Below are positions 41,044-51,900 of a stretch of 64,000 nucleotides of DNA, in pieces. Origin of the DNA: Dermacentor variabilis (lineage: Eukaryota > Arthropoda > Arachnida > Ixodida > Ixodidae); contig NW_027460291.1 in assembly GCF_050947875.1 (NCBI RefSeq), positions 26,495,868 to 26,559,867 of the forward strand, given 5' to 3'. The stretch's first letter is position 1. Each line of letters starts with the position of its first letter. The position numbers and the translations under genes were made by a program. The notes below the pieces were generated by a model. That model searched no databases, was not told where the DNA came from, and saw only the letters and a list, made by a program, of their open reading frames with translations.

Positions 41044-41472
41044 TCCTCTTCATTTTTTTTTACGCGGCCGACACAGACTGTGACGCGCAAACAAAGAAGC
41101 TCGTTTTGAGGCGACAACAACCGCCACCTTCCGTGGAAGGGGTAACGACCGCGAAGGCCAGTCTCATGACGCTGGCAAGTTGACCGTTACGGAGAGCAAG
41201 GAACCACTGTCGACAACTTTCATAGAAGGAGCGTGAACCCCTGTTTCCACATTGCCGCGTGCTTGCTTCCAAGGTTGTACATCAGAGGCGGAGTTCAGCA
41301 AAGTGTTGCGACCACGGGTGAGATTTTGCGAACATTTCGAACATTATGATAGGCAGAGAGAGTCGTCAGACTCCCTTGTACAGTAACCAAGGAAAAAACG
41401 ACTGTTTTAAAAGCGGACACCTTGCGTGCCGTTAGGTATGAGAAAGAGAGAAAAGACAAATCAAACAGAATG
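41041..41472. other. Intergenic stretch between the AT run and the MITE
   Basis: Nothing recognised; a minus frame at 41060-41272 has no domain. Confidence 0.3.
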
Positions 41473-41662
41473 TAGAATATCGCAGAATAGACCGTGTATT
41501 ATCGCACAGTGCATCGAAACCAGATAAGTGAATCTATCTCTTGATGATGACTGTTAGACGGCGCAAACTTTATTGCGCACACCGGTGCCCGCGTTTTATT
41601 CATCAGCACATCCGGTTTCGCCCAACTGTGCGATAATACTCGCCGTATACTGCAATATTCTA
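41473..41662. repeat. 190-bp MITE with ~50-bp terminal inverted repeats
   Basis: The left arm TAGAATATCGCAGAATAGACC, then GTATTATCGCACAGT and CGAAACC, matches the reverse complement of the right end at 41612-41662 with scattered mismatches. The centre (cttgatgatgactgttagacggcgcaaac) is unique. TA occurs at both outer edges, compatible with a TA target site as in mariner-type MITEs, but this is not proven. Confidence 0.8.
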
Positions 41663-42509
41663 ACTCTTTGTTTTCTTTGAATAATTTTCTCGCTTTCAAA
41701 TAAAAGGGGACTAGAACCGAGAAGAAAATGTAGCGGTATAGGCGAAGCATCGTCGCGCAGTGCGGTCAACGCCTGCCAATGGTGATGACTGGAGGGCGCG
41801 CACTAAAAGCTCAGTTATGCTTCGACCATGCCCTCTGCTGTTCACGTTTCATTTGACGCCGATAGTATATGCTGCGCCACTACTAAATCTCAAATAGGCC
41901 AGCATAAGCACACTATGGATAGATATCGAAGGAGGCGCAGATTTCAGGGCGGGAAGTTGTAGGTATGACGGGGAGGCATCTACGACTGTCTGGCGTGTAA
42001 TCATACCCAAGGAATTCTGGACATTGCCCCTGCGACCATCTGTCGAACATGACCGCAAGGCATCAGCATAACTCTACAGGCTACATTCTTAAAAAAATAT
42101 TTCGAAAGACCACACAAATTTCGGCAAGTTTCAGTTAGCAACGTCAAGACGGTACGCACTTGACGTTGCTAATGAAATGAAAATGTGCATTTACGGTACT
42201 CAGTGTTCGTACCTTTCCGGCAGCGTTGTAGCAATCTTTTAGTCCTGAGCAAAATGCTGCTATAACGCAGCAAAAATGTTACGGCTACGCACCATAAATG
42301 ATGTGCTAGTTATTGGAAGGGGGGATCCTCTCGACGTTCTTAACTGAAAGTTGAGATTCTCGCGGTCTTTCGAAGAATAATTTTTGAAAATGCTGCACAG
42401 TTAGTTACGTTGGTGCACTGCGGCGAAGGTCGACAGATAACTGCAAGGTAACTTCCAAAATCATTGGGCGTGTGCGGTGATAGAGGAGCTGATTACGGAT
42501 GTCAAACGC
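41663..42509. other. Intergenic stretch with one perfect hairpin
   Basis: The only structure is a perfect 14-bp inverted repeat, TTAGCAACGTCAAG at 42135-42148 and its reverse complement at 42159-42172, with a 10-nt loop. No gene is supported. Confidence 0.5.
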
Positions 42510-42532
42510 TGGAGTTGAAAAAAAGTGACAAC

Positions 42533-42637
42533 CATTCCATTCTGTGAAAATGTAATGGCAGCGAAAGCACCTTGCTTTTCGTTGTAGAGCTTTGAATGTC
42601 GTCAGATTTCGCTGCCATTCCATCTTTACAGAGTCGA
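42533..42637. repeat. Long stem-loop at the 3' side of copy 1
   Basis: CATTCCATTCTGTGAAAATG, then GGCAGCGAAAGCA on the left pair with TTTCGCTGCCATTCC and CTTTACAGAGTCGAATGG on the right. The stem is about 36 bp with several mismatches. The same structure is better preserved at 62838-62945. Confidence 0.7.
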
Positions 42638-42733
42638 ATGGTTCTCATTTGTTTGAAGTGTTTGATGATTGAAGTTGATGGGCTTGAATGGATGATTTAT
42701 TAAAGATAGTGGTTGATGTTCGACTGAAACTCT

Positions 42734-43027
42734 TTATTTTGTCAGGGCAGTCACAATTGCTTTATGATCACTGTGATATATACTCAGTGGTTCGACTGCC
42801 ACCCTAGAGAGGTTCTTCGCTAGAATCAAATCAATGCACGTCCCGTGATGCGTGGTTGGTATCATAGAGTTAGAGCTACATTGCAGGCCAAGCTCATCCA
42901 GCGTGTATTGAATGAGCCAATTCTTCTCTGGCTTAGAAATGTCCACGTTGAAGTCTCCGTTGATGATCACAGGTGTGGTATCATCCTTTCGAACCCACTT
43001 TCTTGTCTTTTCTCCTAGCCTTCCCAC
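42734..43027 (-). pseudogene. EEP endonuclease C-terminal half, copy 1
   Basis: The frame starts MGRLGEKTRKWVRK, then PVIINGDFNVDISKPEKNW with the GDFN active-site motif. It continues with THHGTCIDLILAKNLSRVAVE and YHSDHKAIVTAL, the SDH motif that ends the endonuclease/exonuclease/phosphatase fold. The catalytic D, N, D and H are all present, but the N-terminal half (Asn and Glu ligands) is missing. A stop follows directly. The domain is known from LINEs and from Helentron proteins; no RT sequence is linked to it here. Confidence 0.75.
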
Positions 43028-43034
43028 TTTCCCG

Positions 43035-43340
43035 CTCTTGTCCCCTCGTCTTGCGAATGACGCTCACAGACGTCAGGCGACATCGCTCATTACCTCTGAA
43101 GTCTCTCTCTTTATAACCAACCGCCACCGACGACAAACGCACGCGACGTCACTGCCTTACCCTTTCAAACTAACATGCCGAGGACGACGAGGCGGCCTTT
43201 GACGAAGATAGGTCCTCCTGTCGAAACCTTGGCCAGCCTTTCTGACGCACCTTATCCCTGTTTACAAACTTTATACCACAGTGTGCTATTCCATTTGTCA
43301 ACCCCTTTCTTGATTTTGGATTTCTAACTCACTGGAAATA
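43035..43340 (+). repeat. Penelope-like terminal repeat fragment within copy 1
   Basis: GGTCCTCCTGTCGAAACCTTGGCCAGCC at 43211-43238 is the motif I associate with Penelope-type terminal repeats (CCACCTGTCGAAACGxTGGCCAGC). The flanks (CATGCCGAGGACGACGAGGCGGCC and CCTGTTTACAAACTTTAT) agree. The fragment is absent from the copy at 62823-63870, so it is an insertion specific to this copy or a replacement of lost sequence. Confidence 0.5.
43199..43236 (+). ncRNA. Degenerate hammerhead-ribozyme-like motif
   Basis: TTGACGA (consensus CUGANGA, first base changed) is followed by GATAGG-TCCT-CCTGTC, which can form a six-pair stem II with one G-U pair, and then by GAAAC. A self-complementary TGGCCA follows in the position of a short stem III. 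Penelope-like elements are known to carry minimal hammerheads in their terminal repeats. The changed C and one extra A before stem II suggest this copy would not cleave. Confidence 0.35.
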
Positions 43341-43369
43341 CGTGGTCATAAACTCCTTCATTTCGGACT

Positions 43370-43725
43370 TGGAAGTAGTTGGAGAGATGTAGACCGTTAA
43401 GATTATGATTCCTTCTTCCGTCTCTATAGCGCAAATTGTTTATCCAGAAAGTCTCGTCGGAACTTGGCATCCGCCCCTCTGAAGTCGTTCACTCGGTCCA
43501 TCCTGTACCTCTGCCGCCGTATTTCATTGCGAGTCTGGCGTCGTTGCTCGTTCGGAGGTGCCCGGGTTCGCGATTGATGTTTTCATTTAACATCGCCGTA
43601 AAGTTCTTCGTCGGTGGTCGTTTCGCACTGGCGCCGTGTACATTCTCGTTGCTGTTCCCTCCGGCGCTCCTCGTACGCACGCTGTTCTTCGGGTGTACGA
43701 AATATACGTGTGCGCGCCATCTATA
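43370..43725 (-). pseudogene. Basic N-terminal reading frame of the element, copy 1
   Basis: One minus frame from about 43721 gives an Arg/Glu/Gln-rich stretch matching the intact frame at 63339-63698, but it carries a stop (near 43590). Function unknown; the counterpart at 63.5 kb is described there. Confidence 0.55.
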
Positions 43726-43929
43726 ACGGAGCTTTTGAATGGCTCACACCCCCATAATTAATGGCTCATACACTGACTCCTATGGCACATACCCTTGGGG
43801 GTATGTGCCATGAAGCTTTTATCCTTTCTGCACTATCACCAGGATCGGCCCACATGATGCTTTTTTTGTTGTTGCCGGACGCCGAAAAAATTACGGAAGG
43901 TTAGTCATACGCAGCTTTCGCTGGAATAA

Positions 43930-44610
43930 GGTCTGTGTGTATCATCTAGGAGCCACGTCGCTCCTCGGAAGCAATAGTGGTGACATCGATGGAGGACAAC
44001 ATGGGGTCAGGTGTGGAAAAGCAGTCAGTGGAATTAGATGACCGTGGCGAGCGAGACCGAACGTCTGCGTCCGAGTATACGCAATACTGACCGTATCGGC
44101 ATAATAGAGGTATGCCGTACACCTGAATTTGAAAAGGCCTGCGAAAACGAGAGCCAAAAGGGTCTTTCAAAACGGAGAGCCAAGAAAGAGCCTGGTGGTC
44201 TGTGACCACTTCAAAAGGGTGGCCTTAAAGGTGAGGGCGCAACTTGCCGAGCGCCCACACGATAGCCAGGTACTCTTTGTCTGTGACGCTGTGTTTGTAT
44301 TCGGCTTTCGCGAGTGTGCGACTCACATATGCGATGATGTGGTCGCCGCGATCACGTGTACTATACACAAGAACCGCACCAAGGCCAATACCGCCGGCGT
44401 CTATGTGGAAATTTTTAGGTGGATGAGGCTCGAAGTAATGCAATATAGTAGGTGATGGTAAATGATGACAAAGAGTGTTAAATGCAGCGTCGCAGTCTCG
44501 AGAACATAGTAAGTCTCAGGAGACCCCGAGCAGATTAACAAGGTGATATGTGATAGACGCGAAGTTGCGAACAAATCATTAGAAATGCGAACATATTCCA
44601 ACCAAACTTC
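43930..44610 (-). pseudogene. Ty3/gypsy RNase H fragment
   Basis: The main frame (44443-44225) reads MHYFEPHPPKNFHIDAGGIGLGAVLV with the first catalytic Asp (usually DAS; here DAG). YVSRTLAKAEYKHSVTDKEYLAIVWAL follows with the Glu. After a shift, 44209-43946 gives VVTDHQALSWLSVL with the next Asp and then loses similarity. Upstream, 44600-44450 holds remnants of the connection domain. RT and integrase are absent. Confidence 0.8.
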
Positions 44611-44627
44611 TCAGCCCCCCATTTAAA

Positions 44628-44760
44628 AAAATAATAAATTATGGGGTTTTTACGTGCCGTAACCACGATTTCATTATGAGGCACGCCGTTGTGGAGTACT
44701 CCGGAAATTTACACCACTTGGAGTTATTTAACGTGCAACTAAATATAAGTACATGGGTGT
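44628..44760 (-). repeat. Ruka SINE fragment
   Basis: Tail and body half (AAATTATGGGGTTTTTACGTGCC, then GAGGCACGCCGTTGTGGAG and AACGTGCA) in minus orientation. It is cut at ATGGGTGTTGT, where the second SINE begins. Confidence 0.85.
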
Positions 44761-44900
44761 TGTTCTACATCTTGTCATTGGTGGGTACACACCAAGGACA
44801 ACACAGGAAAATTACTTGTGCTGACTAATTGAAATAAAGAAATAATAAATTAATGGAAATAGGAGTGGATGAAAAAAATGGTAGGCTGCCCTAATCTTTG
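44761..44900 (-). repeat. Tail part of the tRNA-like SINE (family 2)
   Basis: Shares ACACCAAGGACA, GGAAAATTACTTGTGCTGACTAATTGAA and AAAGTGGATGA-like blocks with the copy at 45960-46260. The tRNA-like part is missing. Confidence 0.65.
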
Positions 44901-44954
44901 ACTTAGGCGTCTCTTAATGGCACTTGCACCTTGGCGTTGGTATTCTTTAGGTTA

Positions 44955-45250
44955 AAAGGTTAAACGAGCGAACGCATTTCCCGTATCACGATGTGCGGGC
45001 GAGGAACGAGGGATGGCGAGGAGGAAGTGCAGCGCGCACCATCTGGCGGGGCGTAGTCGCATAGCGAGCGGCGCACGAAGTGCACCTTACGCGCCCTCTC
45101 CGGTGCTGACGTCAGAACATGTAGCGGGCACGTGCGCGCAGCTGTTGCGAGCAAGCGAGCAAGCAGGTGAGCGCCGGGAGAGGAAAAGCGAGATAGGAGG
45201 GCGCGAAGTCACATCCGCTCTGGTAGGCAGATGTGTAGTCTATGAAAGGC
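44955..45250. other. GC-rich CpG-containing block with a donor-like site
   Basis: An unusually GC-rich stretch for this window, with many CGCG and GCGC words, a TGACGTCA CRE at 45108-45115 and a CAGGTGAGCG donor-like site at 45164-45173. A plus frame of 82 codons (45013-45261) crosses it without any known domain. It could be a promoter with a first exon or a GC-rich repeat. Confidence 0.3.
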
Positions 45251-45599
45251 AACACTTTTAGAATTAATTAACTAGATAAATATCATGCCGCCTTCTTGCG
45301 TGCGACATCATTAGTCACATCATAAAGTCCGTCTTCAACTTCCCGGTTTTCAGGAATTTCGCCAAAGTCTTGCTCACGTGGCCAATCTCTAAAGACTACG
45401 ATTCTGTGCTTTGGTATACGGTCATCAGTGATGTAAATTATTTCTAATTATTCCAGAGACTTAGGTAACTCAACTTGTAACAAAACTTGTACTCTAATAT
45501 CATATCAATAATGAAAACCTTGAATTTTGTTCTCTGCTATTTCGTTTATATTTTTTTTCTTCTTTATTTTGAATTTCGTTCCCGGTCGATTCAGCAGGC

Positions 45600-45960
45600 G
45601 AACCGGAAGTGCTGCTCAAGAAACAGGAATGTCACTCGATGCTCGTTCCACTAAAAACAATTGGCCGCAGGTTGGATACGAACCCACATCTTTGAATTAC
45701 GCGTGCGATGCTCTAACCAAGTGCGCTACCGCGGCGCGGTTTCCCCATCCACCTACTGTGGTATTCATGCTTTACTACTAGAACCGACCCCGGGAGAGAA
45801 GCCAGCGCCACCACTCACCAACCTTGGGAGCGGATATGGAACATCCTTTCTCCCGCAGGCCTCACGACTGCGTCGTCTTATTTCAGTGACGGCAACTAGT
45901 CAATTATTGCAAACATTCTACCTGAAGGGATCGACGTTGCAGGATCGGAGGCCCTGGTAT
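45600..45960 (-). repeat. tRNA-like SINE family 2 with adjoining unit, minus orientation
   Basis: 45670-45745 in reverse complement gives CCGCGGTAGCGCACTTGGTTAGAGCATCGCACGCGTAATTC and then GGGTTCGTATCC, a tRNA-like body with A and B boxes. 45790-45950 (ccccgggagagaagccagcgccaccactcac, then gcggatatggaacatcctttc) is repeated in inverted orientation at about 46300-46455, so the repeat unit includes this extra part. Confidence 0.75.
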
Positions 45961-46265
45961 GCAATGAACGAGAAGAAAGGGAACTAAGGGGCCCGATTTT
46001 TCATTAATCATACCATGAGAAGCCAACAAACAATGACACCAAGGACAGCATAGGGGAAATTACTTAGACTTACTAATTGAGTTAAAGAAATGATAAAAAA
46101 TGGAACAGAAAGTGGATGAAGGAACAACTGAACGCAAGTGGGATACGAACCCACGTCTTCGCCTTACGCGTGCGATGCTCTAACCAAATGAGCTACCGCG
46201 GCGTCATTTTCCCATCCTTTTTCTGGGGTAATTATGTTTTACTACTAGAACTCCGTTCCCTTTCT
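45961..46265 (-). repeat. tRNA-like SINE family 2, second copy
   Basis: In minus orientation: tRNA-like part at 46138-46205 (reverse complement GCCGCGGTAGCTCATTTGGTTAGAGCATCGCACGCGTAAGGCG, then GTGGGTTCGTATCCCAC with an intact B box), then the body and GTAAGTCTAAGTAATTTCCCC tail to 45965. Closest of the three to a functional pol III promoter. Confidence 0.8.
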
Positions 46266-46289
46266 TCTCATTAATTACATTATGATGGT

Positions 46290-46660
46290 CATGAATCCGG
46301 CAACATTGATGCTTTCAGGAAGCATGTGTCGGTTTATTGACGAGTTGCCGTCACCCATGTAAGATCACGCACTCGTGACGTCTGTGGCTGAAAGGATGTT
46401 CCACATCCGCTACCAAGCTTTGTGAGTGGTGGCGCTGGCTAACAGTCCCCGGGTTAGTTCTCTTAATAAAAAATGAATACCCGAGATATTGGATGGGAAA
46501 ACGGTACCGCGGTAGCTCAATTGGTAGAGCATCGCACTCGTAATGCGAAGACCTGGTTTCGTATCCCACCTGTGGCCAGCTGTTGCTTCATCCGCTTTAA
46601 TGTCCAATAATTTATAATTTCTTTAATTAAATTAGTAAGTACGGATAGGGAGAGAGCGAG
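46290..46660 (+). repeat. tRNA-like SINE family 2, third copy, plus orientation
   Basis: 46300-46455 is the inverted match to 45790-45950. 46503-46577 is a tRNA-like sequence with D-arm AGCTCAATTGGTAGAGC, a five-pair anticodon stem TCGCA/TGCGA around loop CTCGTAA (anticodon CGT, Thr) and a degraded T arm (TGGTTTCGTATCCCA). The acceptor stem pairs poorly. I treat it as a SINE-borne tRNA relic, not a working tRNA-Thr gene. Confidence 0.7.
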
Positions 46661-46664
46661 ATAG

Positions 46665-48804
46665 AAGATGGAAAGGCAGGGAGGTTAACCAAACGCACGT
46701 CTGGTTCGCAACCCTACACTGGGTTAAGAGGTATAGGGACGAAGAGAGAGAGAGAGGAGATAGAGAGAGCACAGCTTGGCGCACATATGAAGGTTCGCAA
46801 GTAGTCTACACACTGTTGCCAAGACCTGTTGACTTGAGGTATTTCAACAACACTTTCGTGGTTTTCTGTGCCATCGACGAGTACGGCCATGGTTCAAGGG
46901 TCTTCATTTCTGAAAATGGTCTAGAGTCTACCTGGTTCAATGCTGTCCGGAGAGCTTCACGCTCGACCTCGTACTGGGGACAGAGACATAGCTTGTGTTC
47001 AATGGTTTCTGTGGTTCCAGAAGTGTCGCACATGGGTCCATGCGAATGCGGAACGAGTAGGCTTTCGTAAATGTCAGCCCGAGCAAGAGGAGGCACAATA
47101 CTGTCGCCTCAGAGCGGGAAATTGTTGATGGTACTTGTAGCTTTAAGGATGGATCAAGATGGATAGATGACAATTGGGGAGGTTGGGAGAAGACCATTAT
47201 TTGCGTGACAAAGCTTTAGCCACGATATGCAGGTTTTTTTGCAGCGTCTGTTCTTCATAAAGTGATTGGAACTGGTCGGGCTTCCGGATGGGCAGACCGT
47301 GCGGCTTCGTCGGCGAGGTGATTACCAGCAATGCCTGTATGCCCAGGTAGCCACTGGAATATAATTTCATACCCTTTAGCGATAGCTTCATTGTGGTCTT
47401 CTCTTATTTCATATGTCAGCTGCTCATGAGTCCTATGATATAGGGCAAAATGCAGACTCTGAAATGCTGCCTTAAAGTCGCAAAAGCTAACCCATTTCTA
47501 GGGTGTCTCTTTCAGGAGGTATCTGTGGGCAGTACGCAGGGCAGCAAAATCTGCTGCCGTTGATGTCACGTATGACAGTTTCAATTTCATTGTGGTTTCG
47601 TAGCCGGAATGACAACGGCACCTGAAAAGCTGCTAGATGAGACCGAACCATCGGTATAGATGTGTATTCAGCCCCCGTATGTCTCATTGATTAATAGCAA
47701 TTTCATCTGTTTCAGAGTTATTTTTTCGGTGATTGCCTTTTTATTTACACCCGGAATACTTAGTCACACCTGAGGTTGTTGGAGACACCACGAGGGCAAT
47801 GAAGACTTTGCTGCTGGTATGTATCCTAATGGAAGACAATTTTTATGGGTGAATATAACTTCAGAAATCATTGCACAAGGTCTCTGTGATGGCAAAACTG
47901 CCAAGTGATGATCGGGGATGCGGGAAAGATGACTGATATGCGTCCTGAGACAGTACACAGCAACGCATGTTTGGATGGGATGATCTTTGGCGAGCACGAT
48001 TGTTGCAGCTGTTGACACACAGCGAGGAAGTCCTAAACACGTGCGCTGAGGTTGGCCCTGTAAGCTCTCCAAAAAGCGAATATTTGACTTGCACGTGCTG
48101 AAAATACTGGAATGCTGTAGTGTAAATAGCCTAGGAATAGAGCTCTGTACAAGTGAAGCATGGAGCGTACAGATGTGCCCATGTTTTGCCTCACATGAAT
48201 CTCAGTACCTGAGCAATCGACAACAGTTTTTTCTTCAGGTACATGCAGTGAGGGCTCCATGAAATATTTCGGTTGATTATTACACCCAAAGTTCGATAGG
48301 TCTTTCCATGGGTGATAGTGTGCCCATTAATGGAGACTGGGTGTGGTGTCGTAGATTTACGTGTGAATGCAATCAATGCACATTTCTCCTTCGATACAGT
48401 CAAGCCTTGTGTTTGAAGGTATGTTGATGTCAAAGTTGCTGCCCGCTGCAATTGCCCGCGAACTTGAGGACGAGTGACCGCAGAAGTCCAAAGGCAGATG
48501 TCATCTACGAATATCGAGAGGTAGGTTGTTTTAGGGAAAACTTAAGCTAGTACAATCAGTGTCACATTGAACAACGTGGGACTCGATACTCCTCCTTGAG
48601 GTACGCCGTAGGTGTAATATTCAGCTGTGGGGCCATGTTCTGTATGTACGAAGTACGACCGGCGAGTTATGTATTGGGATAACCAGCAGAGCATGCGGTC
48701 GCTGATTTCAATATTCTCCAGGGAGTTGATGACGGCGTCATGTGCAACGTTGCCATACCCGCCTTTCACGTCGAGAGAGAGCGCAGCTGATATGCGCTTA
48801 CGCA
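46665..48804 (-). pseudogene. I-type LINE, 5'-truncated: RT, RNase H, zinc motif
   Basis: From 48805 downwards on the minus strand: AALSLDVKGGYGNVAHDAVI (RT motif A, first Asp kept), RRSYFVHTEHGPT, TYGVPQGGVSSPTLFNVTL (motif B) and a stop near 48545 before the YADD block. The thumb follows (LTVSKEKCALIAFTRK, TYRTLGVIINRNISWSPH), then degraded RNase H (47700-47200). The C-terminal zinc region has CDTSGTTETIEHKLCLCPQYEVEREAL at 47030-46960, with Cys/His ligands kept apart from one Cys to Ser change, and PWPYSSMAQKTTKVLLKYL. The 3' UTR continues to about 46665 with GAGAGA tracts. At least five shifts or stops. Confidence 0.85.
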
Positions 48805-48935
48805 TATCATATTTCTCCTATGTTGCCCTAGGTGTCTTTGTTTGTTGTCTTCTTATGGTATTAGTAATAAAAAAATCGGGCGTCTCAGTCCCCTTTCTTC
48901 TCGTTCATTAAATATATACATAGCACCACGCGACC
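48805..48935 (+). repeat. Tail of SINE family 2
   Basis: Plus-orientation tail: ATTTCTCCTATGTTGCCCTAGGTGTC, TTTGTTTGTTGTCTTCTTATGG and CCCCTTTCTTCTCGTTCATTA. It abuts the truncated 5' end of the LINE. Confidence 0.65.
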
Positions 48936-51900
48936 GGCCGCCTCAGGCACTTTCCCTGTATTCACGGGCTTCTCTCCTGCGTGGAAAAAAAAAAACACTT
49001 TATGCAGCACGTATTAAGAAACAGATGCCTGTATCGGGATTTTCTCGTGTTACTCTACAATTTTTCATTCACACTTTTCGTCTGATTATATTTGAGTAGT
49101 TGATTATTTATTTAAGACTAATTATGTAATAAGGTGGAATGCAAGATATTATATGAGTATCTACAAGCCACGGCAAATGACATTAGCTTGCTTTTGTCCG
49201 GCTAGGCAGAATTTGAAGATTTATAATCTTTGGCTCAAGCTACGTGGTACAGCCTATATATAGCTGCGCCACCATCGTGCATTGGTTTAGAAGGGCAACA
49301 ATGGAAACAGGTACATTTTTTATTGCCCAAATTCATGCTGCCTAACCACGATAACCCTATTAGCCGCCATAGTAGTATAATCTAAACATGGTCGTATGAT
49401 CACCACGGCAAGTTCCTGCAATAAAGATGAAGCGAGCTGCTATATTTCTGGAAAAAACTCCACGACTAGTTTAACAATGCCACTCCCCTTGTTATTTCTC
49501 CGAGTTCACTGGTATTCTTGCCAATAGCTATTCTTTAAGCCTCATTTTACTGCGCAGATATTGAGCTAGATTTTGACCGCATTCCTGGTTTAAAGGTTGG
49601 TAGGCAGATACTTAGACATCGTTGCAAATATGTTCACTTTCTTGGTAATGTTATGTATAGCGCACACATACATCATTTGAACACTTTTACTGTTTCGGGC
49701 TGTTTTCTGTCAGAGAGATATTGTTTTTGGTCCGCTTGGAAACAAGAGCGCCTGTCATATTTCAACACTCTTGAGGCGCTCGTAATGCCCTGATAAGTCC
49801 TGGCTGCACATCTTTTGCTTAGGCGGAGGCGTGCCGTTTTAATAGGGAGCTGCTTAACTTTCGAGTAAGAGGCTTTATAGACTGAACGCTTGGAGCGAGG
49901 CAAAAGAGGGCTTGCGGTTTAATTAGTTATTTGCGCTACTGAAAGTAACTTATTTTCTTTCACCATTGCTGTTCTCGCGAAGCTCGGCTTCAAGCTTTGC
50001 ATATTTACAGCCGACAGTGTTTTACAGCTTGAATGCCCACAAGATGCCAAGTTTCCCCTTGACTTGCTCGCAAAACTAATTTAGTCTCAGCTTGAAGAAG
50101 AACAAGGAAAGGGGGCTGACTTAAGCTCCCTAAGCGAATTTATTACGCGGTGATCGGAAAAAGACAAAAGACGCCTCGAGGCTGCCTTCACTGAGAGGGC
50201 TATCGATTCTTTTACCCTTACGCCAGGCCTGCGAAAATTGTTTTCTCATTCATGTTTTTGACGACAAGCCTCCCCCTTATATACATGGAATTCTTCAGCC
50301 TATACACGTCGCCCATATCTCTAGTCTCCATGCTTGCTTGCCTGCACGCGACTGTTTAAGTTTCCGCAACGCTTTGAGCGAAGCGCTTACCTACAACTAA
50401 ATATATTCAGCGATAGAAGGAAGCGGTGGTAGGGCGGACATTCGTTTAACGTGCTCCGCGGTAACTTACGGTAAAGAATGGCCTCATACGTGAGCGCCAG
50501 CGTACTTATTTTTTAACGCGCCTAGTGATGAGCTTTTTCTACTCCATAGAGTCCGGAGGGAAGCTAATGAAAGCATAAATGTGGTTGTTCGCTACGCATC
50601 ATTTACAGTGTAATCGAATTCTGCTAGTTTGACGTCCCTTAGTTGAACCACGAGTTTAAAAACAACCTTATTTCGAGCTTAGCGGGACACCAAAGAGCGG
50701 TTAGCTGCCTTAGTAAAGTATACGCTTTCGCATTGTTGAAATAGCCACACTTGTGGTGAGGGGAGCCAGCGAAACAAGCAAAAATTATAGGTAGGTGGCG
50801 ACTCCGATCTCGAAGTCGTCGCATCAGCGCATGGTAACGCCATAGGTTTGCACACCGTCAATCTGCTCGTGTCTGGTTAGTTGTTTATTGGTAAGGATCG
50901 AAGGACAACGTTGCATGCTAAATGTGCTAAAGACCCGGCACAGCAAGCTTCGTTGATTTTTTCCGTGCGACAGCGGAATAAATAGGCGAAAGTACTTTAA
51001 AATTGGTGTCGTCACAGTCACACATTGACGCTGAGATTTTATCGTGAAATTCAGGAAAAGGAAATTTCGCCACCATGTTGTCAAGTAATGATAAGCATTA
51101 TTTTCAAACAATAAGTTGTGAGTTGTGAAAGAATAATTGATCAGTATAAACTGAATTTGCGTTGCTCTTTAATAATCATTTCGTGTGTTCAACATGGACC
51201 ACTCAAACTGTATTCAATAGCCGACAAAGCATCGAAAATGGCATTGCCTGGTGCTGTGCTGACTTCAGTTCTGAGCTTATACGTATACTAAAGTCAATAA
51301 CTAAACAGCTGTTAGTGAAATTTTGTTCAATAATAGACGTGTTGGGGATATAGATGTATGTATATTTATATACACACAATTTGCAATTTTAAAAAAGGAA
51401 GCTACACAACGTACAGGTTTTGTAAAAAATATAGGGACTACGTTGCCTGCCATCACGCGGCTGACTACAGGCGGTACAAGAAAGTTCCTTTGGAGTGCCA
51501 TATCCAACGGCCTGCGGAATAAAAATAACTCTCACACTGACCATCGAGAGCTCTAGAGTGTAACAAGAGCCAAGGGAGCCATGCCACGCAACCGAAAAGG
51601 CGCTGAGAAAACCCACATACTTTTGAGAAAGGTTGTCTCTTCGAATAACCTTGAACCGGCTCGGCTCGAGACCATTTTCTGCGTCTGACATATGTCAAAC
51701 ACGTCGTCCCATACGTCGCTGGCGTGCGCTCAGTCTGCCAGAGTGACCACTTATAGTGTCCCTCTGCATCCTCTCGCGTGCACGCAGTGCTCATTATCTC
51801 CCTCTTTTCTTCTTTCAGTTCCCCCTTATGCCCAATGTAGGGTACAAGACCGGACGCTCTTCTAGTTGACTTCCTTGCCTTTGCTCTCCTTGCTTTTCCT

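Larger units (their letters stand above)
42510..43880 (-). mobile_element. Copy 1 of an endonuclease-bearing element (possible Helitron derivative), with a Penelope insert
   Basis: On the minus strand the element runs from about 43880 (5' side) to 42510. It carries a basic coding start, a foreign block (about 43035-43340), an endonuclease end and a ~105-bp terminal stem-loop. All parts except the foreign block are repeated in the same order at 62823-63870. A strong 13-bp hairpin (ATGGCACATACCC at 43782-43794 with its complement at 43799-43811) marks the 5' part. EEP endonucleases at the C-terminus plus hairpin ends recall Helentron-type Helitrons, but the Rep and helicase domains are absent, so the class is uncertain. 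Confidence 0.5.

Noticed and set aside
46503..46577. Possible functional tRNA-Thr (CGT)
   Set aside because: The acceptor stem and T arm pair poorly, and the sequence sits in a SINE unit repeated twice nearby.
50085..50200. Possible retroelement gag scrap (SSLSEFITR)
   Set aside because: Too short and too weak to assign to a family.
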